In this document: in pieces, positions 33,833 through 43,550 of the stretch
Layout: the number at the start of each line of letters is the position of its first letter
Position numbering within the stretch: the stretch's first letter is position 1
Assembly: GCA_023268715.1 (NCBI GenBank)
Contig: JALRLV010000004.1
Coordinates: 90,786-148,476, forward strand
Reading direction: 5' to 3'
Source: Candidatus Thalassarchaeaceae archaeon
GTDB lineage: Archaea > Thermoplasmatota > Poseidoniia > Poseidoniales > Thalassarchaeaceae
DNA length: 57,691 nucleotides
The notes under the pieces: generated by a model
What the model saw: only the letters and a program-made list of their open reading frames with translations
Databases searched by the model: none
Told to the model about the DNA's origin: nothing
Program-made: the position numbers and the translations under genes

Positions 33833-34762
33833 ATGAGAAGCGTTCTGGCGGTCTTACTCTCCTGCCTCCTCTTGGCTCCAATGGCCGCATTAGCTCAAAG
33901 CGGAACAATCTGGGTTGACGCAAGAGACCAACAGGACGCGGGGACCTTTGGTGGATTGACCCTCCCAATGGGTAACACAAGCACTGATGCAAGCATTACT
34001 GCTGAATTCAATGACTTACCAAACATTGTCGAGGTGTACACTGCAACTTGGTGTACGAATTGCGTAACTTCTGAGGAAGCCATGAGCCAGGCAGTGGAAG
34101 AAGTCAATGCAGTATTGATTCACTATCACCGAGTATGGTTCGAAATCGAAGATCCATTCGGCTCAAACAGCACGGAAGAACGGTGGGTAGACACTTACGG
34201 CACAGCCTCAACGAAGGCTGTTGGCATCGAGAGAGCCGCTCCAACCTCTGTAATAGACGGACAGCGTATGCATACAGGTTCAAAAGCAAAAGGAGTATCA
34301 CTTTCAGATGACTACTCTCAGTCATTGAAAGTAGGAAATCGGGCATGGTTCATGGGCGGGAATATCGATTTTTCAGTCAATTTTTCAGAATCTGAGGCGA
34401 TATTTAGCTGGAATTACGACGACCTAATTTCTTCTTGTGCAGATGAGTGTCCGACTCAGTTCACAACCCCTTGGATTATGTTCGTCGAGGATTCAGCAAG
34501 ATTTGAAGAAGGTTCTAACAATCTGGAAGATTATCAACACGTTAATCACGCTGCACACAAACTATCTGGAACCAACGGATCGATCAGCCTCGATATTCCT
34601 TCAACATGGGATGGAGAGGATATGAAAGCCGTATTACTAATCGATTGGGAAATCCAAAAAGAAGGCAACAATAGTGTCCACGATAGTCTACCAGGGGTGG
34701 GCATGGCCACCCTATTGTCGCTACTCGCTGCCGTTCCCCTAGTAAGAAGTCGACACCAATGA
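33833..34762 (+). CDS. Secreted thioredoxin-fold protein with C-terminal membrane anchor
   Basis: A 309-aa exported protein. Signal peptide (~1-21, MAALAQS), then a thioredoxin-like core with the C-x-x-C pair in TATWCTNCV (Cys74, Cys77) and a cis-Pro-like segment near RAAPTSVIDG. The second half is beta-rich without clear homology. A final hydrophobic stretch (~285-302, GMATLLSLLAAVPLV) followed by RSRHQ would anchor it to the membrane. It probably acts on disulfides of exported proteins, which fits the Cys-rich surface protein nearby; this link is inference. Confidence 0.7.
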   Translation: MRSVLAVLLSCLLLAPMAALAQSGTIWVDARDQQDAGTFGGLTLPMGNTSTDASITAEFNDLPNIVEVYTATWCTNCVTSEEAMSQAVEEVNAVLIHYHRVWFEIEDPFGSNSTEERWVDTYGTASTKAVGIERAAPTSVIDGQRMHTGSKAKGVSLSDDYSQSLKVGNRAWFMGGNIDFSVNFSESEAIFSWNYDDLISSCADECPTQFTTPWIMFVEDSARFEEGSNNLEDYQHVNHAAHKLSGTNGSISLDIPSTWDGEDMKAVLLIDWEIQKEGNNSVHDSLPGVGMATLLSLLAAVPLVRSRHQ

Positions 34763-34789
34763 GGGCAATTCTGAGCCAAACCCATCGGC

Positions 34790-34803
34790 GGGTTCAAGAA
34801 CCC
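34790..34803 (+). terminator. Small hairpin after the thioredoxin-fold gene
   Basis: GGGTT-CAAG-AACCC, five base pairs, 27 bases after the stop and just before the AddB-like gene. Weak on its own; no T-run. Confidence 0.3.
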
Positions 34804-34819
34804 CCTCAAACCATCGCAG

Positions 34820-37800
34820 ATGCTCGGTGGTGTGGTGGTTCAGGAACTTGTACACTCTATTACCAACGAAGAGGTACAGCCAGGGCCTATTCCAGATTGG
34901 TTATTGAATCATATCAGACGGCAGAGTACAGACCCATTACCTCCCTCCGAAGGAGGTCCATCTCGTATTCTCATTCTCTATCCTGGAGAGCAGGCTAGGC
35001 GAGAGAACCTTGCACGTTTAGCAGATGAGGGATTGGTAATAGATAGAACACTTCACCATACTATTGATTCTCTTGAAAAATCTCTTCTTGCGGATTTACG
35101 AATGCCAAGAATTCTATCGATGTCAGGCGGCTGGAATTTGATATTGAATTCCGCCTGTGCCCAGGCTGCTGCTAATTTTCAATTCCCAATTATTCATCCA
35201 ATACCTGAACTACAATGGAAACGGAACAAGACTCGTTCTCTAGCCGCTTTACATTCGGTTTTAGCACGCGAAGGAAGGTTAGAAGATTGGGAGGGACCAG
35301 GCATTGCTGGCTTTTCCCGTGTCCTGCAAGAATTAGAAGAGCAATTGGGAGGCACCCATCCCGACTTTGTTACAGATCGAGTAATCGAAGGACTCGATAG
35401 GACAATTGATTCCGAAAACCCACCATTCAGCCTCTCAGAGATAGATGGAATTGTAATGCTCGATCACTCTCCTGTTTTGCCATCAAGGAAAATAGACTTA
35501 CTAAGGGCAATTTCGCAACATCGTTCAATTCATCAATTAGTCTATCCTGGAAATTTTAGGCAGGGATTACATGGATTCCTCCTAGAAGACCAATACCCAA
35601 TTAGCGAATCAGAATATTTACCTGATTGGTTACCTAAGCATAATCTTGCGGACCTTTCAGAAGGGTTAGAAAACTCTGCTCATCGCAGATTTACAATTCA
35701 GAGAGAGGCCCATTCGATTCCACAAGCTACTAGATTAATTGCAGAGCAACTGAGGACTAATCCGGATGCCAGCATATTGCTTATCGACCCAACATCGAAT
35801 GAAGAAAACCACCAATGGATTAGGGCCTTAAACGATCTAGGAATTTCCCTACCAAGTTCACAATCGATGGCCTCTAGCAAACCCCTGGGGCACTGGCTCG
35901 CTAGCCTCGCTGGTATTTGTCACGGACCTAATGCATGGTCTCTAGATTCATTGCGTTCCCTTGCCTTACAGGAATCCTTGAGAATTTTTCCAGAGGTAAA
36001 TACTCACCCATCGAATAATGAAATCCTTCCAATTGCTAACGCTGATTTACTGTCGGAATTGGCTAGAAGCGATCACATACTTGGTGGAGCAGGAACTCTA
36101 GAGAGATGGCTAATCACTCTCGCAAGAGAAGATTCAGACGTAAACAAGGGTCCGATTAAGGAAGCAACGCAGTGGTGGCTACTTTCACTAGCCCAAAGTA
36201 ATAGACCACTTTTAGCAGATTATGATCAGATCGCGCTCTCGAACCCTGAGTTGTGGCGCGGTTGTCATAGCGGCCAAAACTTGCCGCAAGTAGAACCAAC
36301 TAACAGCGGTGATGAATGGCTTATTGAGGCATTATCTAGAGTCGATTTAGCATCAGGACTGGACTTAGCAGATGGCTCTAATTCGCTTCCAGCAGCAGTA
36401 GTCCAAAGTGTAGTTGATGCACATTCTAGACTTCGCCGAATGCAACGAACAACAGGTCAATCAGTTCCGCAATATGGCTCTGATTGGGTTCTTGAATTGG
36501 AAACAATTCTTTCTTCAACTCCTGTAAGAAGTGGTGGTGGCAATTCATACAGCCGTATCCGTCTATGTACTCCAGAGGATGCTTTGGGTTGTAATGCAGA
36601 TTTGATAATTCTAGCGAACATATCCAGCTCTTCATGGGATTTACGAGTTCACAAAGTGCCTCTGCTTGGAGAAGAGGAAAGACATAGACTAGGAATTCTT
36701 CGACCAGACACTCCAATTCGCCAGGCTCGTCATCATTTCTTTCATTTGCTAAGTGCGGCAAATTCAGAGATTGTAATTTTAGATCCCAGCGAGGATAAAT
36801 CTACCCCGGTCGCCGCTCCAATTCGTGAATGGATTAGTACTCACAGTCCGGATTCAATTTCCATCAACTTGGAAGAATCTCCGATTAGAGAAAATGACTC
36901 GAGTAATCAAAGATGGCAAGATGGTAACTCATTGAGGGATATGCAGCCGCCATCTAGATTACCCCTCAATCCTTCAGCGGTTTCAATACCTCTAGACATA
37001 GAAATACAACACGATCGAGAACGACGAATACAAAGGGGCTTAGATGAGCAAGGATACCTACCTGAATCAGCCATCCCCCACCTTTGGGGCATTGAAGATA
37101 GACGATTGATAGTCAGCCCACCAAAGAACAAGGTCAGTCCAAGGATGGCCTCTCGGTGGCCAGTAGTCGGAGGCCCAAGGATGGCGTCAATTGACCCGAG
37201 ACCACTCAGACCGGAAGAAACTGGTTCAATCCCATTCAATTCAAGACATGGACATACCAATGGGGCGGGACAAACAGTTCCGATATGGTCAGCAAGTCGC
37301 CTAAAACAGTGGCTATCCTGTCCAAGAAAAGGTTGGCTAACCCGAGGTTTGTATGCTAAAGAAGAGGAGCGTCAAAGGGAAGATCTTGATGCTAGAGTTC
37401 AAGGGAATTTGCTCCACAAAGTCCACCATCAATTGATTGAGCGAATTTTAGGAGTCGAGGAGAATAAAGAACGTACAATCGAAGAAATACAAACTAGCAA
37501 CTTACCATTGAATATTGCAAATGCTAGTCAAAGCGATTCCGAATTACAATCTATCGCCCTAAGTATTCTTGCTGATTTAGCCCCTTGGTTAGAGAGGACC
37601 GACGCAGTCTCTAATACTCGCTTGCGTATGCTAACCGGCTTTACGAGAAATGAATGGTTTGATTGGCTTGGCGAAGAAAGCCCAACACCCTTAGCTGGCC
37701 GAATCGGTCGAATGATTGCAGAGGAACGAACATTATCTGGAGCAATACCGATAGCAATCGAATGGGAGGCACTTTCTTTCGATGAAGATGGCATAGAAAT

Positions 37801-38440
37801 TTCTCTTCCAGAAGAGATTTCGAGTCATGGTGATGGAGAATTACCCTCCTTGAGATTGAGGGGAGAAATAGACCGAGTGGATTTAGTCCCATTCGATTCT
37901 GAGATGACTATTTTTGAGGATGAAAATGGATCCCAAACTGTAGCACCAATTCGACTAGATGGTGAGGATTGGCGACCTCGTAGACAAATTATCATTCGAG
38001 ATATCAAAACCAGCGAAGGTAAACCAATCAAACGACATCGCTTGGGGTTACTAGAGGAATTACAACTTGCACTATATGCAAGGGCTTGGGAGATAGCACA
38101 TCCAGGTGACTTGGTAATCGCTGCTGGAATCAGTGTAATTGGCCATAATACAAATCATTTCTTGGAAGTTTCAGGCTATATTAACGAGGAATCCTATTCG
38201 CTTGATTTAGGAGATAGGAGTCACCCTCAAACATCTCGGATGCATCGGTTCCCCGATGAAGAACCAGAACAAGCTAGTGATTCATTCAGGGCTTGGTTAG
38301 CTCAGCGTCTTACTACTGCCCTTGCTACAGCAGCAGGTGCAGCCAATGGACGGGTTCACCCAACTCCGAGCGAGGACGCCTGCAAATTCTGTCCGGTAAC
38401 TTCGGTATGTGATGTTAGAGTCAGAGGTGATAATCTATGA
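34820..38440 (+). CDS. AddB/RecB-like helicase-nuclease subunit with Fe-S nuclease domain
   Basis: A 1206-aa protein resembling AddB, the partner that reads and cuts DNA in bacterial AddAB. The first ~800 residues look like a degenerate superfamily 1 helicase; I find no Walker A motif near the N-terminus (SRILILYPGEQA where a P-loop might be). The C-terminus is a RecB-type PD-(D/E)xK nuclease: SASRLKQWLSCP, GNLLHKVHH, LRGEIDRVD, IIRDIKT, EELQLALYAR. Cys834 and the C1188-x2-C1191-x5-C1197 set match the Fe-S staple of AddB. It overlaps the AddA-like gene by ATGA. Likely role: resection of double-strand breaks. Confidence 0.8.
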   Translation: MLGGVVVQELVHSITNEEVQPGPIPDWLLNHIRRQSTDPLPPSEGGPSRILILYPGEQARRENLARLADEGLVIDRTLHHTIDSLEKSLLADLRMPRILSMSGGWNLILNSACAQAAANFQFPIIHPIPELQWKRNKTRSLAALHSVLAREGRLEDWEGPGIAGFSRVLQELEEQLGGTHPDFVTDRVIEGLDRTIDSENPPFSLSEIDGIVMLDHSPVLPSRKIDLLRAISQHRSIHQLVYPGNFRQGLHGFLLEDQYPISESEYLPDWLPKHNLADLSEGLENSAHRRFTIQREAHSIPQATRLIAEQLRTNPDASILLIDPTSNEENHQWIRALNDLGISLPSSQSMASSKPLGHWLASLAGICHGPNAWSLDSLRSLALQESLRIFPEVNTHPSNNEILPIANADLLSELARSDHILGGAGTLERWLITLAREDSDVNKGPIKEATQWWLLSLAQSNRPLLADYDQIALSNPELWRGCHSGQNLPQVEPTNSGDEWLIEALSRVDLASGLDLADGSNSLPAAVVQSVVDAHSRLRRMQRTTGQSVPQYGSDWVLELETILSSTPVRSGGGNSYSRIRLCTPEDALGCNADLIILANISSSSWDLRVHKVPLLGEEERHRLGILRPDTPIRQARHHFFHLLSAANSEIVILDPSEDKSTPVAAPIREWISTHSPDSISINLEESPIRENDSSNQRWQDGNSLRDMQPPSRLPLNPSAVSIPLDIEIQHDRERRIQRGLDEQGYLPESAIPHLWGIEDRRLIVSPPKNKVSPRMASRWPVVGGPRMASIDPRPLRPEETGSIPFNSRHGHTNGAGQTVPIWSASRLKQWLSCPRKGWLTRGLYAKEEERQREDLDARVQGNLLHKVHHQLIERILGVEENKERTIEEIQTSNLPLNIANASQSDSELQSIALSILADLAPWLERTDAVSNTRLRMLTGFTRNEWFDWLGEESPTPLAGRIGRMIAEERTLSGAIPIAIEWEALSFDEDGIEISLPEEISSHGDGELPSLRLRGEIDRVDLVPFDSEMTIFEDENGSQTVAPIRLDGEDWRPRRQIIIRDIKTSEGKPIKRHRLGLLEELQLALYARAWEIAHPGDLVIAAGISVIGHNTNHFLEVSGYINEESYSLDLGDRSHPQTSRMHRFPDEEPEQASDSFRAWLAQRLTTALATAAGAANGRVHPTPSEDACKFCPVTSVCDVRVRGDNL

Positions 38441-41400
38441 CGATGAGTAATGTTGAGGATAATTCGGATCCCATTACTCTGAATACTGGCCAGCGTCTAG
38501 CGCTAAATCTAGATTCACATATTGTCATAGACGCTGGTGCTGGAACTGGCAAAACTATGACTATTGTAGAAAGAGTAGTTCAACATTATCTTGAGAAGGA
38601 TCAACGCGCAACACGCCTCCTTCCAAGACCAGAACGACCTAGAGAATTAGAGGGCGGCACTCTAATTTCACCTTCTTCCCAAAGGATGAATTTGCAAGAT
38701 TGGGAGGGTTTGCTCCCAGCGGAAGTAGTACTTCTGACATTTACAGTAGCCGCTGCGGACCAGATGAGAGATAAACTAAGGAAAAAAATCGCACGATTAC
38801 AATCCGGTTCATTCTCTACATCTGGCGAATTTGACGCAGACCCAAGAATCACTCACGAAGGATTCCCCGAACAATTGTTGATGTTGTTAGAAGATGCTCC
38901 AATCGGCACTATTGACTCGTTCTTCAATCAATTAGTGTCTCCATATCGTAGCTATCTCGGGGACGAATTCGGAGAAGACGTTGTCACCGAGTCAGAGATT
39001 TTACGAATTACCGAACAAAGTATCAACACACTTTGGAGATTACCTAATTCCCCCAATTTGTACGGTGATGCGGTAGATGCCGGAATACCAGCTAATGATG
39101 TTGAAGCGGTTTTAGCAGCCCGGGACAGAATAACTCAACACTATGCTGGACGTAACCGTGCGACCAGCATACTCAACCCTATAATTTCTAAATCGATTTT
39201 TATTTCAGAAGGAGAAAGAGGTCTTCTGGGCCTTGATGGTAGTGTAGATCCGGAGCGTTTGCAACAACGTCTGATGACATCCATTAGGGCCCAAGACATT
39301 GAGGAAGTGACAAATACGATTCAATCGATTATCGAGGATTACGTAGATTGTGTTCGTAGCTATCCTAGGTTATCGCCCAATGGTTGGGAAGCGGGAACCA
39401 GAATCCATGTATTGTCATTACTCTCCGATGAAGGCCCTCCCACAGAAGATTGGGAGCGTTTGATATGGCTTAGCAGGGTATTCATGTGTATCGTCGGAGG
39501 AAGTCTACTCAAGGTAGATGAGTGGAATCCTTTCCCTAGTGGTAAATTACCAAATCACTCTAGTTATCCATGGAGACCTGGAATAGAATCCTACACAGTC
39601 CTAAACGAGATAGACAAATCTAACGTTAGAGAAATATGGAACAATTGCCATACACGAGCAAAAAATATCCTCGGTTCAGATGTCGGACAAAGAGTGAAAC
39701 ATCACTCCTTACTCGCCTTAATTCTAGATTCTAGACAGGACTCAATTATCCCAGCAAATGCTCGATTTAATCTGAGACATCTTCCGGATGAATTGCCTGA
39801 ACGACTTCCAAGTGGAATGAGTCCTAGGGGGTATTCATTCAATATTGAAGCAGAAGCGAGAAACCTCGATGATATCAGAACCATTCTTCGAGGTTTGGCT
39901 GGCATCGTCGATGCTCTAAAAGAGAGGGAAGAGGTTCATGAGCATAGGGATATAGCCTTGCTAGCGGGTGATTTATTGTTGGATTCTTGTCCAAGAGTCT
40001 GCAGAACATTTTACCCAGAGCCATTAATTTCAGCCCTAGATTCCATTGGAGAGAATACTTGGCGTGATGATCACATTCATCGTGCATTTGTTATCTTGGA
40101 TGAGATGGAAGCCAATCCAGAATTGGCAGGAGACTCTGCTTCAAATCTAGCAGAAATCCGTCGCGATCTCGAACACCGCTACCAAAGGTTACGACAGATT
40201 AGGCGAAGGTATCGAGCATTCATTATCGATGAGGCTCAAGACAACTCACCTCTTCAGTGGCGTATACTGTCACGACTTTGGGGGCCACGTGAGTATCTTG
40301 CAACCGACGAACTCACCGAACCAGATACAGACTGGCAGCCAACAGTCTGCTATGTCGGGGACATGAAACAGTCAATCTATGCATTCAGGCAAGCTGAAGT
40401 GGCTGGGTTCAGACAATTTGCTCACCGACTTCGTTCTATAAATCGACATGAGTATGAGAACATATCTGAGTTAACTCGAGAACCGGTTCTCAGGAGTGAC
40501 GTAGCAAGCCGCGACCCAAGATTTTCTCACGGACGACAAATTGTACGCGCCTCTCAATTGTCAGAAGAAAATGCGCGAAATATAACAGAATGGATTCATT
40601 TTGAAACCACCGAAGGTATTAGTTCACTCAGTCCAGAAGAGGTCACTGCTCGTTCCGAAGGTGAGATTTCTCTGACTACGAACTATCGAACAGAGGGAGA
40701 GCTTCTACAGGTTATGAACGAATGGTGGGAGGATATATTCTCTGACAGACATCGCTTCTTCCCGGACGCAGATTACTACGCCTCAGCTCAGCGATTGTTA
40801 CCATCACCTGCGAAAGAAAATAATCGCGGAACCTTGGAATGGATATGTCCAGTGATGAATGATGGGGAAGAAAACCCTCCAACCGAATTGACAACCTACA
40901 TCGATCCATTCGAGTTTGGTAAAGCGGATTCTAATGAACGTCAAGCGATGATGATTGCAAAGCGGATACAGGCTATGACTCAATGTCGAGAAACTAGAGT
41001 TATGGCACCCGATGGGAATTGGGTAACGATACCAGCATCTGAAGAGCCCATTCGCTATAGTGATATCATGGTACTAATGGCTAGCCGCTCAAAAATCCGA
41101 GATGCGCTTATTAGACATTTACGGGATCACAACATTCCAGTCCAAGCCGACCGAGAAGGCGGCTTGATGGAACGACCAGTTGTCGCAGACCTTGATGGTT
41201 TAATCCAATTCATTGCTCGTCCGAATAGCAAGTTCGCTGCTGCTTGGGTGGCACGCTCTTCCTTGATTGGAAAGAGTGACGCCGAATTACAATCATTCCT
41301 TGACACAAGGCAAGATGATAATCTACTATATCGTCTAATCGAATATAGTTCAAACCCCCGACAAAGAGCATTAGTTCAGAGATGGATTGACCTCTCCTCA

Positions 41401-43479
41401 TCTGGAAGAATAATTGACTTACTGCTCGAAACAATCGATCAATCTGATTTATTGACAGCTCACTGTGATGAAGGCTCGATTCAGGATGTCGAGCGATTCA
41501 TAGACGAAGTTCGCTCGATTTCTGATTCGGTCGGCGGCGATGCGATTGTAATTGCAGATCGTTTGAGGGATTTGAGAGAACAAGCAGGACGTGCTCTTGA
41601 GGCAAAAAATATCCCGGAGAGGGACGCTGTTCAATTGATGACTATTCACAACTCAAAGGGCCTAGAATCGAAAGTAGTATTCGTTACTGACCTGTTTAGC
41701 GCGAAAGGAATCATTACATTGACCAATGAAAGTCAATCGAGATTAATCGTCAGCCCCGAATTCTTCGCTGGACATCCTGCTCCATGGCCGGGTGATGAAT
41801 ATCCAATTTCGGCTATGTGGGAACACGCAAAAAAAATCGCCCAAAAAAGGAAGAATGCAGAGGCTAGACGCTTGCTTTACGTCGCCGCAACTAGGGCCGA
41901 GGAGCATTTAGTAATCGTAGGATCTCCAGACGACACTAGTTGGCAAGAGGATTCTGGTTTACATTTGCCTTGGAGATATTCTGCAACTCAAACCACTCTT
42001 GGACAAATGTGGGTTGAATCACTTAGGCAAGCCTCACATAGAAGAGGTGAAACTTCTGATGATTCGCCTTGGATGTCTTTGGAAGATGATAACCAACCAC
42101 ACCCTCTCAATTCAGAGGAAGGCCTCGATAGAATACTCAACCCCGGTTCACTTCGTTTTGATGGATGGCTAAGAGCCGAACAAGAGGGCCGGGAGAAAAT
42201 GGGCATCAATATTTACCACAATCCTCACTGTCTAATCAGCGAAAATGCGGATGAGAATATACTGCACTCTCCACTTGTTAGGCAAACCATGTTACATGAA
42301 GCTGCAACCGATGATAGGGTGTCTGATGTCGAATTTTCCTCGAGATTGGAAACAGGAGAAAGAATACGATTAGCCCCTCACAGATTATCAAAAATTGATT
42401 TATGCCCACGCCGGAATTGGCTTGAGACAAGAGGTGGATTGAAACCAGATTCCATATACTCCTCAAACCAATTACCCGATGATGATGCTGATTCGCGCTC
42501 AATTCGCCAAATGGATGAACCGAACATAGAATATGAGGACTCGAATCTCCCAAGTCCAACAGAATTGGGATTGATTGTACACAGGATGTTTGAGGTTGGA
42601 ATTGGTAACCCCGGACCCTCGGGAAATAAACCCTCAATGCCGCTTCCTACAACTTGGGCGAATAAGGTAGATAGTCGCCTATTGGATAGTGGATTGATGG
42701 CAGAAGTATTCGACGAATTACTACCGAGGGGTGTAGATCGAGAGAAAACCTCTGAGATTGTTGCGGTGATGTTACAAAGAATCGAAGAAGGCCATATTGG
42801 AAGGTTATCAAATGCAGAAATCATCGATGGCGAAAGAGTCGAGGGATTACGTACTGAATACCCATTTACTATCTCAAATGAAATTTCGTTTGAGTCCGTA
42901 CCAAGGACCAGATGGACTCCAGATGGAGAGCAAACACTTGCGAATATTGCAAACGCTTTTGTCGATATGGATGGTTCAATCGACCTTGTATTATGCTCAA
43001 CTCATATGGATGGTTCCTCTTCGATTCGTCCTATCGACCTAAAGACGGAGCAGGCAGAGTCTGTTTTGACAGGCTCAGGAAAATTACTCGATGCCTACGG
43101 AAACACCTCTACATCGCCCGCGAATGATGCTGAATTGGATATGTTGGAGCATCATCGGTTACAATTGGCACTCTATCACCGTGCTTTGGAGAAGATGGAG
43201 GCATCAAGGCCAGAAGGGCAACGCCGTCGAGTAGAGAGGCCAGCCATACTTGTTGGTGTTTCAGGCCGCTTAGTGATTTATCCAGAAGAGATGTTTGCCG
43301 CAGCACAAGCCGACTTGGATGAAATTCTTGCAACAGCTGCTCGTATGGAACTCGTCACAGAGTTACCATTAGCAGATTTCCAAAGAAGGCCTGCATCAGA
43401 GGCCCATATATGCAAAATATGTCCATTCAGTCGAGGAGATTTGCCAATCTGTGGACCTCTTCCAGAACTCATCAAATAA
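38437..43479 (+). CDS. AddA-like UvrD-family helicase-nuclease
   Basis: A 1680-aa superfamily 1A helicase with a C-terminal nuclease. Seen: Q-motif and Walker A (TGQRLALN, GAGTGKT, Lys39), motif Ia VVLLTFTVAAADQM, Walker B IIDEAQD (598-602), motif III VGDMKQSIYAFR, motif V MTIHNSKGLESKVVF and motif VI RRLLYVAATRAEEHLVI. The nuclease end has GLIVHRMFE, GSIDLVL, IDLKTEQ and HHRLQLALY, and a cysteine set Cys1323 plus C1659-x2-C1662-x9-C1672, as in Fe-S nucleases; AddA of Bacillus is not known to have one. It would unwind and degrade broken DNA ends together with its upstream partner. Confidence 0.88.
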   Translation: MTMSNVEDNSDPITLNTGQRLALNLDSHIVIDAGAGTGKTMTIVERVVQHYLEKDQRATRLLPRPERPRELEGGTLISPSSQRMNLQDWEGLLPAEVVLLTFTVAAADQMRDKLRKKIARLQSGSFSTSGEFDADPRITHEGFPEQLLMLLEDAPIGTIDSFFNQLVSPYRSYLGDEFGEDVVTESEILRITEQSINTLWRLPNSPNLYGDAVDAGIPANDVEAVLAARDRITQHYAGRNRATSILNPIISKSIFISEGERGLLGLDGSVDPERLQQRLMTSIRAQDIEEVTNTIQSIIEDYVDCVRSYPRLSPNGWEAGTRIHVLSLLSDEGPPTEDWERLIWLSRVFMCIVGGSLLKVDEWNPFPSGKLPNHSSYPWRPGIESYTVLNEIDKSNVREIWNNCHTRAKNILGSDVGQRVKHHSLLALILDSRQDSIIPANARFNLRHLPDELPERLPSGMSPRGYSFNIEAEARNLDDIRTILRGLAGIVDALKEREEVHEHRDIALLAGDLLLDSCPRVCRTFYPEPLISALDSIGENTWRDDHIHRAFVILDEMEANPELAGDSASNLAEIRRDLEHRYQRLRQIRRRYRAFIIDEAQDNSPLQWRILSRLWGPREYLATDELTEPDTDWQPTVCYVGDMKQSIYAFRQAEVAGFRQFAHRLRSINRHEYENISELTREPVLRSDVASRDPRFSHGRQIVRASQLSEENARNITEWIHFETTEGISSLSPEEVTARSEGEISLTTNYRTEGELLQVMNEWWEDIFSDRHRFFPDADYYASAQRLLPSPAKENNRGTLEWICPVMNDGEENPPTELTTYIDPFEFGKADSNERQAMMIAKRIQAMTQCRETRVMAPDGNWVTIPASEEPIRYSDIMVLMASRSKIRDALIRHLRDHNIPVQADREGGLMERPVVADLDGLIQFIARPNSKFAAAWVARSSLIGKSDAELQSFLDTRQDDNLLYRLIEYSSNPRQRALVQRWIDLSSSGRIIDLLLETIDQSDLLTAHCDEGSIQDVERFIDEVRSISDSVGGDAIVIADRLRDLREQAGRALEAKNIPERDAVQLMTIHNSKGLESKVVFVTDLFSAKGIITLTNESQSRLIVSPEFFAGHPAPWPGDEYPISAMWEHAKKIAQKRKNAEARRLLYVAATRAEEHLVIVGSPDDTSWQEDSGLHLPWRYSATQTTLGQMWVESLRQASHRRGETSDDSPWMSLEDDNQPHPLNSEEGLDRILNPGSLRFDGWLRAEQEGREKMGINIYHNPHCLISENADENILHSPLVRQTMLHEAATDDRVSDVEFSSRLETGERIRLAPHRLSKIDLCPRRNWLETRGGLKPDSIYSSNQLPDDDADSRSIRQMDEPNIEYEDSNLPSPTELGLIVHRMFEVGIGNPGPSGNKPSMPLPTTWANKVDSRLLDSGLMAEVFDELLPRGVDREKTSEIVAVMLQRIEEGHIGRLSNAEIIDGERVEGLRTEYPFTISNEISFESVPRTRWTPDGEQTLANIANAFVDMDGSIDLVLCSTHMDGSSSIRPIDLKTEQAESVLTGSGKLLDAYGNTSTSPANDAELDMLEHHRLQLALYHRALEKMEASRPEGQRRRVERPAILVGVSGRLVIYPEEMFAAAQADLDEILATAARMELVTELPLADFQRRPASEAHICKICPFSRGDLPICGPLPELIK

Positions 43480-43550
43480 TCCCAATTTGGAATTTAATTT
43501 TGAGCCACCTATGGGGAATAATCCATTTGCCTAAGGGATAACCCGGGTCC

